Of a DNA stretch of 64,000 nt, positions 18,001 to 28,397 are shown in pieces. The position numbers and the translations under genes were made by a program. This DNA comes from Planctomycetales bacterium 71-10 (GTDB taxonomy: Bacteria; Planctomycetota; Planctomycetia; Isosphaerales; Isosphaeraceae), in NCBI GenBank assembly GCA_001898385.1, contig MKTT01000124.1:1-64000 (forward strand), written 5' to 3'. Under the pieces are notes generated by a model that was not told the origin of the DNA, made no database searches, and worked only from the letters and a program-made list of their open reading frames with translations. Every line of letters starts with the position of its first letter. The first letter of the stretch is position 1.

Positions 18001-18159
18001 GAAGGCGTGGAGCGTGTTGTGGTGGACGAAGACGGTGATCGGCCCTTGCGAGGGGAGGTAATGGGCCGCATGGTCGATCCAGCGCCCGATCGGGCCTTCC
18101 AGCGACTCGCCGTCGTCGTCCTGGACGTGACGGGACCCATCAACCTGGGAATGGCTCAC
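15040..18159 (-). CDS. dabA: DabA-like subunit of a dissolved inorganic carbon transporter (DUF2309/UPF0753)
   Basis: The 1039-residue DUF2309 protein is the DabA component of DAB complexes, which couple cation flow to vectorial CO2 hydration. The beta-carbonic-anhydrase-like zinc site is intact: Cys510 and Asp512 in CIDEREES, His698 in GHGSSS and Cys713 in DCGACGG, with the same His-to-Cys spacing (15) as characterised DabA. The N-terminal HAAHYLP...GPITVFVHHNTLHAFEDLPFE is typical. The chosen start is a GTG at 18159 shortly before this conserved region; an in-frame ATG at 18363 falls exactly where the upstream promoter would start transcription, so a leaderless form with 68 extra residues is possible. 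It is the first gene of dabA-dabB-NuoM-like. Confidence 0.9.
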   Translation of the reverse strand: MSHSQVDGSRHVQDDDGESLEGPIGRWIDHAAHYLPSQGPITVFVHHNTLHAFEDLPFERAVIEANELYGAEPYLREEDYRAELARGRITREDLSWALLETLGDESDRLIGFMGTRHHLRLAMLEHPLRLGTDAELHWVVAETDALRHFRAETPPEVRRRLIDQTRRWIMREYAGGRKAVEKSGRDVVDVLLASREFRGAEVERWADSTWEAFTLTLLWRICHNGAHGVPRAGDPPRQPTRHRDALLAASGVDADLPVHEVLIRFTSAFLDQGFAAWSLPSRDEGFFRAFVELYKDAGPVAEWLAPLPEELRRIEASGEGPIESIAWSLRELGVPEAESPEFIRRTLLALRGWAGIVRQMETNAEWAARPAPAGTLAGFLAVRLVLERLALAWSAAEFLGRPLPLRDLRRALSHDRPHPPRISVERRAFLVFQLAQVRGWSPTDLARQSKVDWSRLVAEIESFDDPERRRVYQLAYERRYQAQAARALLAHRPQPPPTAQRPPPFQMIACIDEREESFRRHLEEVEPRCETFGMAGFFGVAMYYRGVAEAQFRPLCPVNVKPRVFVREEAIRSLSGASRLQRSVRRGLGILAHRVHMGSRTFLGGVLTGLVGSLATAPLIARVLLPRNTARLRGFWRFAITPPLTNLRLERGKREPGPENGRLGFTVAEMADVVGNGLRAIGLTDPARFAPLVVVLGHGSSSLNNPQKAAYDCGACGGSQGGPNARGFAQMANDPRIRAALEPRGLTIPEETYFVGGCHNTCDDGVSYFDLDRLPASHEESFEKAAAALDAARRRNAHERCRRFMSAPLSLSFDEALRHVEGRAEDLSQTRPECGHATNALAFVGRRSRTRGLFLDRRCFLTSYDAAQDDEAGTILTGLLGAVFPVCGGINLEYYFSRVDPSGYGCGTKLPHNITSLLGVMDGPLSDLRPGLPWQMVEIHEPIRILIVVETTPERLARVLEANANMMRLVRNGWVRVATLDPEAAIFHEFRGDGFERFDGPAPDLPEAASSLDWYRGWRDHLGFASIVPTPPAGQEPRP

Positions 18160-18369
18160 GAGGTTTCGCTCCGCGACCGTGGGCGATGGACGAGCCCGCG
18201 GGACGGGCGGGCGTCTTCCCCTGCGAAGATCGACATCGGCCTTCGCGCCGGCGGCAACCATCATACACGCGAACGAGGCCGCGGATCGCCAGCTGGATCC
18301 GAGCCCCTGCGTGAACGGGGGTCGTTCGGAAGGGTGAGCGTCCTCCTCGTCCCACGCCGACATGAAATG

Positions 18370-18397
18370 ATTTTAGTAACAGAGACCGCGGAGTCAA
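18370..18397 (-). promoter_or_regulatory. Sigma-70 promoter of the dab operon
   Basis: On the minus strand TTGACT and TAAAAT are 16 nt apart. The -10 ends 6 nt before an ATG at 18363, so that ATG would be at or next to +1; the more likely GTG start lies about 200 nt further down. Confidence 0.6.
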
Positions 18398-18432
18398 TGC
18401 GACTCGGCGGCGGGGCGAAGCGGGCGAAACGA

Positions 18433-18469
18433 CGCCGGCCTCGACCGTCGGGGACGGTCGAGGCCGGCG
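18433..18469 (-). terminator. Hairpin terminator downstream of the Kelch gene
   Basis: A 17-bp perfect stem (18433-18449 with 18453-18469) has a 3-nt GGG loop. It lies 33 nt after the Kelch/DUF4198 stop and before the dab promoter, so it would separate the two units. T-runs are short on both sides. Confidence 0.6.
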
Positions 18470-18501
18470 CGGGTTTTCGGGACCGATCCGCGAGCCGTGG
18501 C

Positions 18502-20154
18502 TCAGCGGGCGGCGGTGGTCGTCGGCCGCGGGGCGGCGACGTGGACGGCCTCGATGCTGGGGGTCTGGGCCGCGCCGCGGGCGTTGCCGCCGACGGCGAT
18601 GATGGAATCGCCCAGGCCCGGCAGCAGGCGATGCGTCAGCCGGGGCAGGGCCCACGAGCCGACGGCCTCCCAGGCGTCGCCCGCGTCGCTCAGGCGGAAG
18701 ATCCGGCCCGAGGCGCCGCTGTAGTAGATCCGGCCCGCGACTTCGAAGGCCGAGGTGCCGAAGCCTTCGGTCCGGCCGCCCCCCGGCAGGTCCGGGCCCT
18801 TCGACCAGGCCCCGGAGGCGGGGTCGAACACGTCGACGCCCCGGTCGACGGTCATGCCGCCGCCGACCAGGCCGCCCAGGACGTAGAGCTTCCCGTCATG
18901 GCCGGCGACCGAGAGGGCCCGGCGCTTGAACGGCTGGGGGATCTTCTTCCAGCCCGCATCCGGGTGGTCCAGGTCGAAGGCGGCGACGTGGTCGAGGAAC
19001 TCGGACTCTTCGGTGGCACCCTTCATGTCCCAGCCGCCGACGGCGTAGACGGTCCGGCCGATGACGACCGCGTCGTGGGTCGAACGGGGCTCGGGGAGGG
19101 GGGCCAGGGCGGTCCAGGTCTTGGCCTCGGGGTCGAACCGGGAGAAGTCGGCGACGGAGTGGAGGTCGTGCTCCTCGCCCGGCTGGTTGGCCGCGATCAT
19201 CCCGCCGAGGCGGTACAGGTACTTGCCGTCGGTCACCAGGCCGAGGCCCTGGAGGTCCTTCTCCATCGGCAGCTCTTCCCAGGTCTTGCCGTCTTCCAGG
19301 TTGAGCCGGCGGAAGTGCTTGGAGGTCGTGTTCACGTCGTACGAGTGGGTCTTGCCGACGTGGCCGCCGTAGATGTACAGCCAGTTGCCCAGCACCGCGC
19401 CGCCGAAGCTGTTGACGGCCGGGTCGGGGATGCTGGCGACCGTCGTGACGTCGATCGGGGCCTTGCCCGACAGGAGCGTCGCGACCGGGACGAAGGTAAG
19501 CGTCGCGTAGTAGCGGGTCTCGCCGAACGCCTTGCCGTCCAGCTCGCCGGGGGTCGCGTCGACGTGGTTCGCCCAGACGGCGGCGCGGCCTTCGGCCAGG
19601 CCCTCGACGGCGACGCGGCCCTGGTCGTCGGCCGTCAACTCGGTCGACTCGCCCTGGGTCGGGTAGACCTTCACCCGGGCCTTGGCGGCCGGCTGGCCGT
19701 TGAACAGGACCTCCAGGACCGGGGTCGAGTCAGCCGTGACCACGCGGACGCGGAGCTTGTCGCCCGTCTCCTTGGCCTTGTCGGCGACGGCCTCGGTCTG
19801 GGTGCGGGCGGTGTAGTAGAGGCGGTACGACTTCTCGCCCTTGGTCATGACGCCCAGGTCGCGCTCGGCGTCCACCGCCACGGGGGGCTTGCCGGCCCAG
19901 GAGGCGTTGCGCGAGTCGTCGGCCAGCTCCGACGGCACGACCTGGCCGTCGACGGTGAGCTTGATGTCCTTGACGTACTTCTGGAACTTGGCGTCGGGCT
20001 CGGGGTCTTCGTTGAAGAAGGCCCGGACGGTGGTCTCGCCGGGCTTCGAGCCGGGCTCGGCCTTCAGCCAGATGAAGTGGGCCCAGGCGGTCTGGGGCAG
20101 GGCGGCGGCGACGGCCAGCGCCCAGAGGAACTTGCGAGGACGGGCGGAGATCAT
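18502..20154 (-). CDS. DUF4198-like plus Kelch-repeat secreted protein
   Basis: The 550-residue protein has a signal peptide (LWALAVAAALPQTAWAHF) and begins the mature part with HFIWLKAEPG, typical of DUF4198 (NikM-like) domains, followed by a carboxypeptidase-regulatory-like stretch (AKARVKVYPTQGESTELTADDQG). From about residue 245 at least five Kelch-type blades are visible (for example YIYGGHVG, YRLGGMI, YAVGGWDM, YVLGGLVG, IAVGGNA), enough for a beta-propeller. DUF4198 domains are often linked to metal or ligand handling at the cell surface; here the role is unknown. The start ATG at 20154 directly precedes the signal peptide. It lies 59 nt downstream of a small lipoprotein gene on the same strand. 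Confidence 0.8.
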   Translation of the reverse strand: MISARPRKFLWALAVAAALPQTAWAHFIWLKAEPGSKPGETTVRAFFNEDPEPDAKFQKYVKDIKLTVDGQVVPSELADDSRNASWAGKPPVAVDAERDLGVMTKGEKSYRLYYTARTQTEAVADKAKETGDKLRVRVVTADSTPVLEVLFNGQPAAKARVKVYPTQGESTELTADDQGRVAVEGLAEGRAAVWANHVDATPGELDGKAFGETRYYATLTFVPVATLLSGKAPIDVTTVASIPDPAVNSFGGAVLGNWLYIYGGHVGKTHSYDVNTTSKHFRRLNLEDGKTWEELPMEKDLQGLGLVTDGKYLYRLGGMIAANQPGEEHDLHSVADFSRFDPEAKTWTALAPLPEPRSTHDAVVIGRTVYAVGGWDMKGATEESEFLDHVAAFDLDHPDAGWKKIPQPFKRRALSVAGHDGKLYVLGGLVGGGMTVDRGVDVFDPASGAWSKGPDLPGGGRTEGFGTSAFEVAGRIYYSGASGRIFRLSDAGDAWEAVGSWALPRLTHRLLPGLGDSIIAVGGNARGAAQTPSIEAVHVAAPRPTTTAAR

Positions 20155-20213
20155 TGTTGAGTCGTGCTCTCGGATTCGTGCGGTGGGGATGATCGATCGG
20201 CGACGTCGGGCGG

Positions 20214-20489
20214 TCATTCCGGCTCGACGGGGAGGACGAGCTTCTTCTTGCGGGCGGCGACCTTGGCTTCCTTCTGCTTCAAGGCGGCGCGCTCGGCCTG
20301 GTCTTCGGCCAGCGCCTTGCGGGCCTCCTCGGAATCGGCCGCGACGACGGGGCTGACCGGGGGCGGCGAGGAGTCCCCGCAACCGGAGGCGACGAAGGTC
20401 AGGGCCGAGGCCGCGAGGGCAGGGATCGCGAGGGCGTGAAGCCATCGCGACCCGCGCCCGTTGCTGGAGGAGGGTTGGGGACCGCTCAC
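20214..20489 (-). CDS. Small lipoprotein coupled to the DUF1559 gene
   Basis: The 91-residue protein has a lipoprotein-type N-terminus (ALAIPALAASALTFVASGCGD, Cys as the lipidation site) followed by a Pro-rich spacer and a charged Glu/Lys/Ala helix with a likely coiled coil ending KKKLVLPVEPE. The GTG start overlaps the stop of the DUF1559 gene by 4 nt (GTGA), indicating translational coupling. Short lipoproteins in this position are common after DUF1559 genes in planctomycetes; their role is unknown. Confidence 0.75.
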   Translation of the reverse strand: MSGPQPSSSNGRGSRWLHALAIPALAASALTFVASGCGDSSPPPVSPVVAADSEEARKALAEDQAERAALKQKEAKVAARKKKLVLPVEPE

Positions 20490-21577
20490 ATCGAGTCGGA
20501 CGAGATGATCTCGCCGCCTCCGATGGTGGAGAGGGCCTGATAGGTCGCCGGCGAGACCGAGTCCTTGATGGACCGGACGGTGCCGTCGCCGAACAGGAAG
20601 TTGGTCGTGCCGGGGTGGGTCGAGCGGAAGTTCGGCATCCGCTGGGCCGACGTCGGGTAGGCCAGGCCGGGGGCGGGGTCGAAGACGTCCGTCACCGAGT
20701 TGGTCCCGCAGTCGTTGACGGCGTAGGCGTTGCCCACCGAGTCCACGGTCCGGGAGATGATCCCGCCGATGATCCGCGAGGTCACGCCGTTGCGGACCCA
20801 GGTCCGCTCGCGGCCGTAGGCCATGAACATGAGGTTGTCGTAGTAGACCGGGCCGGCCGTGTTGAACGCGGCCAGCGGCGTGCAGACGCGGGTCGTCGTC
20901 CCGGCGGCGTAGAACTTGTTGCGCTGATTGCCGCCGGCCGACTCGCCCAGCAGCATCGTGTTGCTGGTGCCGTCGGTGATCTCGGCCAGCCGCGTGGCCG
21001 TGTCGAACCCGAACGGGCCCATCCGATTCGTCTCGCCGTAGCCCTTGATCGCGTAGCGGCCGGCGCCGCCGTTGAAGGCGTAATCGGTGACGGCGACCTT
21101 GTCCAGGTTCCAGGTCTGACCGGTCGTGTACGACGCCCCGACCTCGCCCGTCGCGCGGTTGGAGGGGCACAGGAACATCGCGGTCTGGGTCGCGAACGCC
21201 GTGGTGTTGCCGGGCGCCGCCCAGCCCTGGTACGTCACCCCGCCGGAGAGGGAGCCCTGGCTGAAGTTGAACGTGTTGTAGATGTTCCCCCCCTCGATGT
21301 ACGGCAGCAGGAAGGCGAACCCGGTGTGGTTCATGTAGACGTTCATCATCCCGCCCTGCATGGCGGGGGGCAGGACGCTGTTGGTGCTCTCGTAGTTCAT
21401 GACCGCCAACCCGATCTGCTTCAGGTTGTTCGTGCACTGGATCCGGCGGGCCGCCTCGCGCGCGGCCTGCACGGCCGGCAGCAAGAGCGCGATCAGCACG
21501 GCGATGATCGCGATCACCACCAGCAGCTCGATCAGCGTGAAACCTCGTCGTCGCTCGACCCCGGAACGCATCGTCAT
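20486..21577 (-). CDS. DUF1559 domain protein with type IV pilin-like N-terminus
   Basis: The 363-residue protein opens with a prepilin signal: RRRGFTLIELLVVIAIIAVL, cleaved after Gly and methylated on Phe, followed by AAREAARRIQCTNNLKQIGLA and the large DUF1559 domain, ending in the H-X9-DG-type box seen as NFLFGDGTVRSIKDSV. These pseudopilin-like proteins occur in many copies per planctomycete genome and are probably exported through a type II secretion or type IV pilus-like machine. The ATG at 21577 has GGAGGA 5 nt upstream; another ATG is 6 nt downstream. It is the first gene of a unit with the small lipoprotein and has a strong promoter about 280 nt upstream. Confidence 0.93.
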   Translation of the reverse strand: MTMRSGVERRRGFTLIELLVVIAIIAVLIALLLPAVQAAREAARRIQCTNNLKQIGLAVMNYESTNSVLPPAMQGGMMNVYMNHTGFAFLLPYIEGGNIYNTFNFSQGSLSGGVTYQGWAAPGNTTAFATQTAMFLCPSNRATGEVGASYTTGQTWNLDKVAVTDYAFNGGAGRYAIKGYGETNRMGPFGFDTATRLAEITDGTSNTMLLGESAGGNQRNKFYAAGTTTRVCTPLAAFNTAGPVYYDNLMFMAYGRERTWVRNGVTSRIIGGIISRTVDSVGNAYAVNDCGTNSVTDVFDPAPGLAYPTSAQRMPNFRSTHPGTTNFLFGDGTVRSIKDSVSPATYQALSTIGGGEIISSDSM

Positions 21578-21830
21578 CAATGTCCTCCGTCGCCTGAAGC
21601 CTGGATGCCTATGAGCACGAATCCGGAACTCGGACGGGCCGAGGAGGGCGGGAGCCGAATCGCCACCGGGGGGTGGTCCCGCATCCGCCGGTCTCCCGAC
21701 GAGTGCTCCCCCCGGCGGCGATGGCCCGCCGAAGCGGGTGATCGGCCCCTGGCGTCCTCAGATCTCTCCCGCCCGGGACCGACGCCTCATCGCGAACCTG
21801 ACCCCGATCCGGAACCGCTTTTCTGCAATT

Positions 21831-21874
21831 GAGATTCAGTCGCAACAACCAGAAGTCTAGCGTCACTGAATCTC
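21831..21874. promoter_or_regulatory. Inverted repeat overlapping the DUF1559 promoter (possible operator)
   Basis: GAGATTCAGT (21831-21840) and ACTGAATCTC (21865-21874) are perfect 10-bp arms whose centres are 34 bp apart, about three helical turns. One arm lies in the -35/-10 spacer and the other just downstream of the -10, a layout typical of a repressor operator. Confidence 0.45.
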
Positions 21875-21882
21875 GATGTCAA
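21854..21882 (-). promoter_or_regulatory. Strong sigma-70 promoter of the DUF1559-lipoprotein unit
   Basis: On the minus strand a perfect TTGACA and TAGACT are separated by 17 nt. The leader to the ATG at 21577 would be about 270 nt. The surrounding 21578-22212 interval is otherwise free of recognisable genes, except for the inverted repeats listed. Confidence 0.65.
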
Positions 21883-22105
21883 AACAATTCTCGCCGCAAG
21901 CCGCAATTCACCCATTCCGGTGGACTTCATTCATCGCAAGTCATTGATTCACGGAATCTTGCGAATGGCTCTCCGAGGCGGCGAGGCGACTCGCGCGCGG
22001 AGATGGAACGGGATGGGTGGGACCCGGGAGAGGGAGACGTGAATCCGGGCGCGGATTGGATCTCAATACGAGGCGGGTCGTTCGGTGCAGGGCGTCGAGG
22101 CGCAG

Positions 22106-22157
22106 GGCCGTGGGCCCTCGGACGGCGACGTCTTACGCCGTCCGAGGGCCCACGGCC
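22106..22157. terminator. 22-bp perfect hairpin downstream of dapF
   Basis: Arms 22106-22127 and 22136-22157 are perfectly complementary over 22 bp with an 8-nt loop. It lies 56 nt after the dapF stop and could terminate dapF transcription, although neither side carries a U-tract. Confidence 0.5.
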
Positions 22158-22212
22158 GAATATGAAGCGGCGAGTCGGGGCATACCCCGCTCGATTCGAC
22201 GGCGACGGGCCG

Positions 22213-23052
22213 TCAGCCCTCGGGCCAGACGCCCGAGAAGACTTCGGTGGCGGGGCCCGTCATGAAGACGGGGGCTTCGCGATCGGCCCATTCCAGTTCG
22301 AGGTCGCCGCCGGGGAGATGGGCGAGGACGCGGGGGCCGGTGCGGCCGGTGAGGACGCCCGCGACCGCGACGGAGCACGCGCCGGTGCCGCAGGCGAGGG
22401 TCACGCCCGAGCCTCGCTCCCAGGTCCGCATCCGGACCTCCGTCGGCGAGATCACCTGGGCGGCGTGGAAGTTCACGCGTCGGGGGAACGTCGGGTGGCG
22501 CTCGATCAACGGCCCGAGGGCTTCCAGCGGGAAGGTCTCGACGTCGTCCACGAACAGGACCGCGTGGGGGTTCCCCATCGAGACGGCCGTCAGCCTCAAT
22601 TCCTTGCCGCCGATCTCGATCGGGGCGTCGACGACGGGGTCGCCGGGGAGGGTGGTCGGGATGCGCTCGGCGTCCAGGATCGGCGTCCCCATGTCGACGC
22701 GGACCAGCCTGGCCGCGCCCCCCTCGACGGTCAGGTCGAGCGTCAGGACGCCGCGGCCCGTCTCGACGGTCACGCGGGGCTTGCGGGCGATGTCGTGGTC
22801 GTGGATGTATTTCGCCACGCAGCGCACGCCGTTGCCGCACATCTCCCCCTCCGATCCGTCGGAGTTGAACATGCGCATCCGCGCGTCGGCCTTGTCGCTG
22901 GGGAGGATGAGGATGAGCCCGTCGGAACCGATTCCGAAATGGCGGTCGCTGACCGCCCGGGCGAGCGCGCCGGGGTCGGCCGGGGCGGGCTGGGTGAACG
23001 CCTCGACGTAGACGTAGTCGTTGCCGAGGCCGTGCATCTTCGTGAATTTCAT
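22213..23052 (-). CDS. dapF: Diaminopimelate epimerase
   Basis: The 279-residue enzyme converts LL- to meso-diaminopimelate for lysine and peptidoglycan synthesis. The two catalytic cysteines are Cys72 in EMCGNGVRC and Cys221 in ACGTGACS; the N-terminus MKFTKMHGLGNDYV and the GNPHAVLFV segment are typical. A frame from 23091 adds 13 residues with no family likeness, so MKFTKMHG is taken as the start. It is divergent from the M50 protease gene. Confidence 0.96.
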   Translation of the reverse strand: MKFTKMHGLGNDYVYVEAFTQPAPADPGALARAVSDRHFGIGSDGLILILPSDKADARMRMFNSDGSEGEMCGNGVRCVAKYIHDHDIARKPRVTVETGRGVLTLDLTVEGGAARLVRVDMGTPILDAERIPTTLPGDPVVDAPIEIGGKELRLTAVSMGNPHAVLFVDDVETFPLEALGPLIERHPTFPRRVNFHAAQVISPTEVRMRTWERGSGVTLACGTGACSVAVAGVLTGRTGPRVLAHLPGGDLELEWADREAPVFMTGPATEVFSGVWPEG

Positions 23053-23102
23053 GGGGGCGGGGTCGGTCGCTCGGGGAGGGGCCGGTATCATCGGCGCGCC
23101 CG

Positions 23103-23133
23103 TTGGCCTGGGAGGCGGGCGCGACGATACTAT
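23103..23133 (+). promoter_or_regulatory. Possible promoter for the M50 protease gene
   Basis: TTGGCC and TACTAT are 19 nt apart in the dapF/M50 divergent region. The spacing is long, so this is tentative. A TACAAT lies on the opposite strand at the same place and could serve dapF. Confidence 0.3.
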
Positions 23134-23185
23134 TGTAGGCCCGACGCACCCACCGCATCCAGCGCCGCCCGACTGAGAGGCTTCG

Positions 23186-23977
23186 ATGTTCAGCGACGTC
23201 GCCGAAACCCCCTATGACCTCCGCTTCCGCCTGCTGGGGGTCCCGGTCCGGGTCCATCCCTGGTTCTGGGTCATCAGCGCCCTGCTCGGATCGAGCGGGT
23301 CGAGGAGCGGGCTCGGGCTGGTCCTGATGTGGGTCGGCTGCGTGTTCGTGTCGATCCTGGTCCACGAGTTCGGCCACGCCCTGATGGGGAGGCGGTTCGG
23401 CTCCGACCCCTCCATCCTCCTCTACAGTTTCGGCGGCCTCTGCTACACGGGCGGCGAGCGCACGCCCCGGCAGCGCCTGGCGGTCCTGCTAGCGGGGCCC
23501 GGGGCGGGGATCCTGCTCTACTTCGCGACGCTGGGGGTCTACAGCCTGGCCTACGGCGTCACGCCCCGCGAACACCTGGCGCTCGGCCTGCCTTTCCTCG
23601 GGGTGGAGGGGGACCGCTTCGCGGCGTTCGAGGGGATCGCCAGGATGGGCGATCCTCGGGCGCAAATCCTGTACTTCATGATGGTCCAGGTCAACCTCTA
23701 CTGGTCGCTGATCAACCTCCTGCCGATCTGGCCCCTCGACGGCGGGCAGATCGCCCAGGTGCTCCTATCCCAGGTCAATCGCCGCGACGGCGCGCGCTGG
23801 GCGCACGGGATCTCCTTCGTCACCGCCGGCCTCCTGGCGCTGTTCCTCGGGATCCGCAGCCACAACATGTTCATGACGATCTTCATGGGTTACTTCGCAT
23901 TCATCAATTATCAGGCCCTCCAGGCCCTCCACGACGCCTCCCGCCGCGGCGAGCGGGACGATTGGTGGCGCAGCTGA
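23186..23977 (+). CDS. Site-2 protease-like M50 family membrane metalloprotease
   Basis: The 263-residue polytopic protein has the zinc motif H60-E61-F-G-H64 within a membrane segment (VSILVHEFGHALMG) and the third ligand Asp185 in NLLPIWPLDGGQI, both diagnostic of intramembrane S2P proteases. No PDZ or CBS domain is present, so it belongs to the small SpoIVFB-like group without regulatory domains. The substrate is unknown; such enzymes cut membrane-bound regulators. It is followed on the same strand, after 171 nt, by lon, so the two proteases may share regulation. Confidence 0.9.
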   Translation: MFSDVAETPYDLRFRLLGVPVRVHPWFWVISALLGSSGSRSGLGLVLMWVGCVFVSILVHEFGHALMGRRFGSDPSILLYSFGGLCYTGGERTPRQRLAVLLAGPGAGILLYFATLGVYSLAYGVTPREHLALGLPFLGVEGDRFAAFEGIARMGDPRAQILYFMMVQVNLYWSLINLLPIWPLDGGQIAQVLLSQVNRRDGARWAHGISFVTAGLLALFLGIRSHNMFMTIFMGYFAFINYQALQALHDASRRGERDDWWRS

Positions 23978-24148
23978 ACGGTCGCGACGTCGTCGCCAGC
24001 GCCCCCTTCGACGAGATCGATGGACGGCCGACGAGCAAGCCCTTCCCTTTCCGCCGGGGATGGACCACAATTCACCAGTTGGCCGGCGCCGTCCCCATCG
24101 GGGCGCGACCGGCCGGCGTCCTTCGAGAGCGAGAGCGAACGGGGCTTC

Positions 24149-26646
<2,498 letters not shown>

Positions 26647-26650
<4 letters not shown>

Positions 26651-28149
26651 GCCCGGAAGCCGCCGCCCTCGCCCCCGCACTCGTCTCGCTCCGCGGCCTC
26701 TCGAAGTCGTACGCCGGCGTCCGCGCGCTGAAGGGCGTCGACCTGGACCTGCGCCGGGGCGAGATCCACGCCCTCTGCGGCGAGAACGGCGCGGGCAAGA
26801 GCACGCTGATCCAGATGCTCGGCGGGGCCGCCCGTCCCGACTCCGGGACGATCGAGGTCCACGGCCAGGCCGTCCGGTTTGCGAGCCCTGCCGCGGCCCT
26901 CGCGCGCGGGATCGCCGTCATCCATCAGGAACTCGCGCTCGTCGACGAGTTGACCGTCGCCGAGAACCTCGCGCTGGGCGACGAGCCCCGCTTCGGCCCC
27001 TGGATCCGCCGCCGCGCGATGGTCCAGTCGGCCCGGAGGAAGCTGGACGAGCTGGGCTTCGCCATCGCCCCCCGCGCCCGCCTGGGCTCGCTCCCGATCG
27101 GGGCGAGGCAGCAGGTGGAGATCGCCCGGGCCCTGCGGCGGGACGTGCAGGTCCTCGTGCTCGACGAGCCGACGGCCGCCCTCTCGCGGGCCGAGGCCGA
27201 GCGGCTGTTCGAAGTCCTCCGCGACCTGCGCACGCGAGGGATCGCCGTCCTGTACGTGTCGCACCACCTGGACGAGGTCTTCGCCCTGGCCGACCGGATC
27301 ACGGTCCTGCGCGACGGCTCCAAGGTCGGGTCGTGGCCGGCGTCGGAGACGACCCTCTCCGAAGTGGTGGCCCACATGGTCGGCGAGGCGGTCGACGTCC
27401 GCGACCGCCCCGCGCGACGGGCGACCGGCGACGCCCGGCTGAAGGTCTCGGGGCTCTCCGGCGGCTCGCTGCGCGGGCTCGACCTGGAGGTCGCCCCCGG
27501 CGAGGTCGTGGGCCTGACCGGCCTGGCCGGCGCGGGGCACGAGGAGTTGTCCTCGATCCTCTTCGGTGCCATGCGGCCGACCGCCGGAGAGGTCGTCTGG
27601 GACGGCGAGCCGTTCCGCCCGAAGCATCCCGCCGAGGCCGCCCGCCGCGGCGTGGCGATGGTCCCGGCCGACCGTCGGGGGCTGGGGCTGATCCCGTCGC
27701 AGGGGGTGCTCGAAAACCTGACCCTCGCCAGCTACGCCGACCTCGCGCGCCGCGGCTGGCTCCGCCGCCGCGCCCAGAAGGCGATGGCCCGCGAGTGGTG
27801 CGCGCGGTTCGAGGTGGCCTCGTCGGGGCTGTCGCAGAAGGTGCTCACGCTCTCCGGCGGCAACCAGCAGAAGGTCCTGCTGGCGCGCTGGGCGGCGAGG
27901 AACCCGGAGCTGTTCATCCTGAACGAGCCCACCCGGGGCATCGACGTGAAGACGCGCGAGGCGATCCACCGCTGGATCGACGGCCTGGCCGAGGCCGGCC
28001 GCTGCGTGCTCCTCATCACGTCCGACGCCCAGGAGATGGCCCGGCTCGCCGACCGCTGCGTCGTCCTGCGGGGGGGGAAGGTCGCGAGGGTGCTGGAGCC
28101 CCCCGCGATCACCGAGCACGCCGTCGTCGCCGCCGTGGTAGAGGGCTGA
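26647..28149 (+). CDS. Sugar ABC transporter ATP-binding protein (RbsA/MglA type)
   Basis: The 500-residue protein has two fused ABC domains, as in carbohydrate uptake CUT2 importers. The first has Walker A GENGAGKST, a Q-loop HQE and VLVLDEPTAALS; its signature is a divergent LPIGARQQ. The second has a degenerate Walker A (GLAGAGHEE, normal for the family), signature LSGGNQQ and FILNEPTRGIDV. The N-terminal half is predicted to be the catalytically active one. It overlaps lon by 4 nt and is separated from its permease by 248 nt holding a repeat element. No substrate-binding gene is adjacent; a candidate lies at 61318-62301. Confidence 0.92.
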
Positions 28150-28180
28150 GAATCGAGTACCGGGAGATCGACGTACAACG

Positions 28181-28365
28181 CCCTTCCCCCCTGGCGGGGG
28201 AAGGTGGCCCGAAGGGCCGGATGAGGGGGACGACGAGCGAGACGGTCGTCGGGTCGCTGGGACGGCCCCATCGGGCGGGCCGTCGAATCCCAAGGGAGCC
28301 GGCGATCGTCCTCCCCCTCATCCGACCCCTGCGGGGTCTGCCTTCCCCCGCGAGGGGGGAAGGCG
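28181..28365. repeat. Palindromic dispersed element, copy A
   Basis: About 185 bp. Each end carries an outward hairpin of the type CTTCCCCC...GGGGGAAG next to a second hairpin TGGCCCGAAGGGCCGGATGA followed by GGGG, the two ends being inverted relative to each other. The interior aligns with copy C read on the opposite strand. It lies between the ABC ATPase and permease genes, which are otherwise 248 nt apart. Confidence 0.75.
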
Positions 28366-28397
28366 AAGAATCGCACGAGAGAGTCGGGGAACCCGCC

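Noticed and set aside
15766..20160. 1464-codon plus-strand frame
   Set aside because: Antisense to dabA and the Kelch gene; composition is Arg/Gly/His low complexity, typical of a GC-rich shadow frame.
21829..22200. Plus-strand frame starting in the DUF1559 promoter region
   Set aside because: It overlaps promoter and hairpin sequences and then runs antisense to dapF; no likeness to a known protein.
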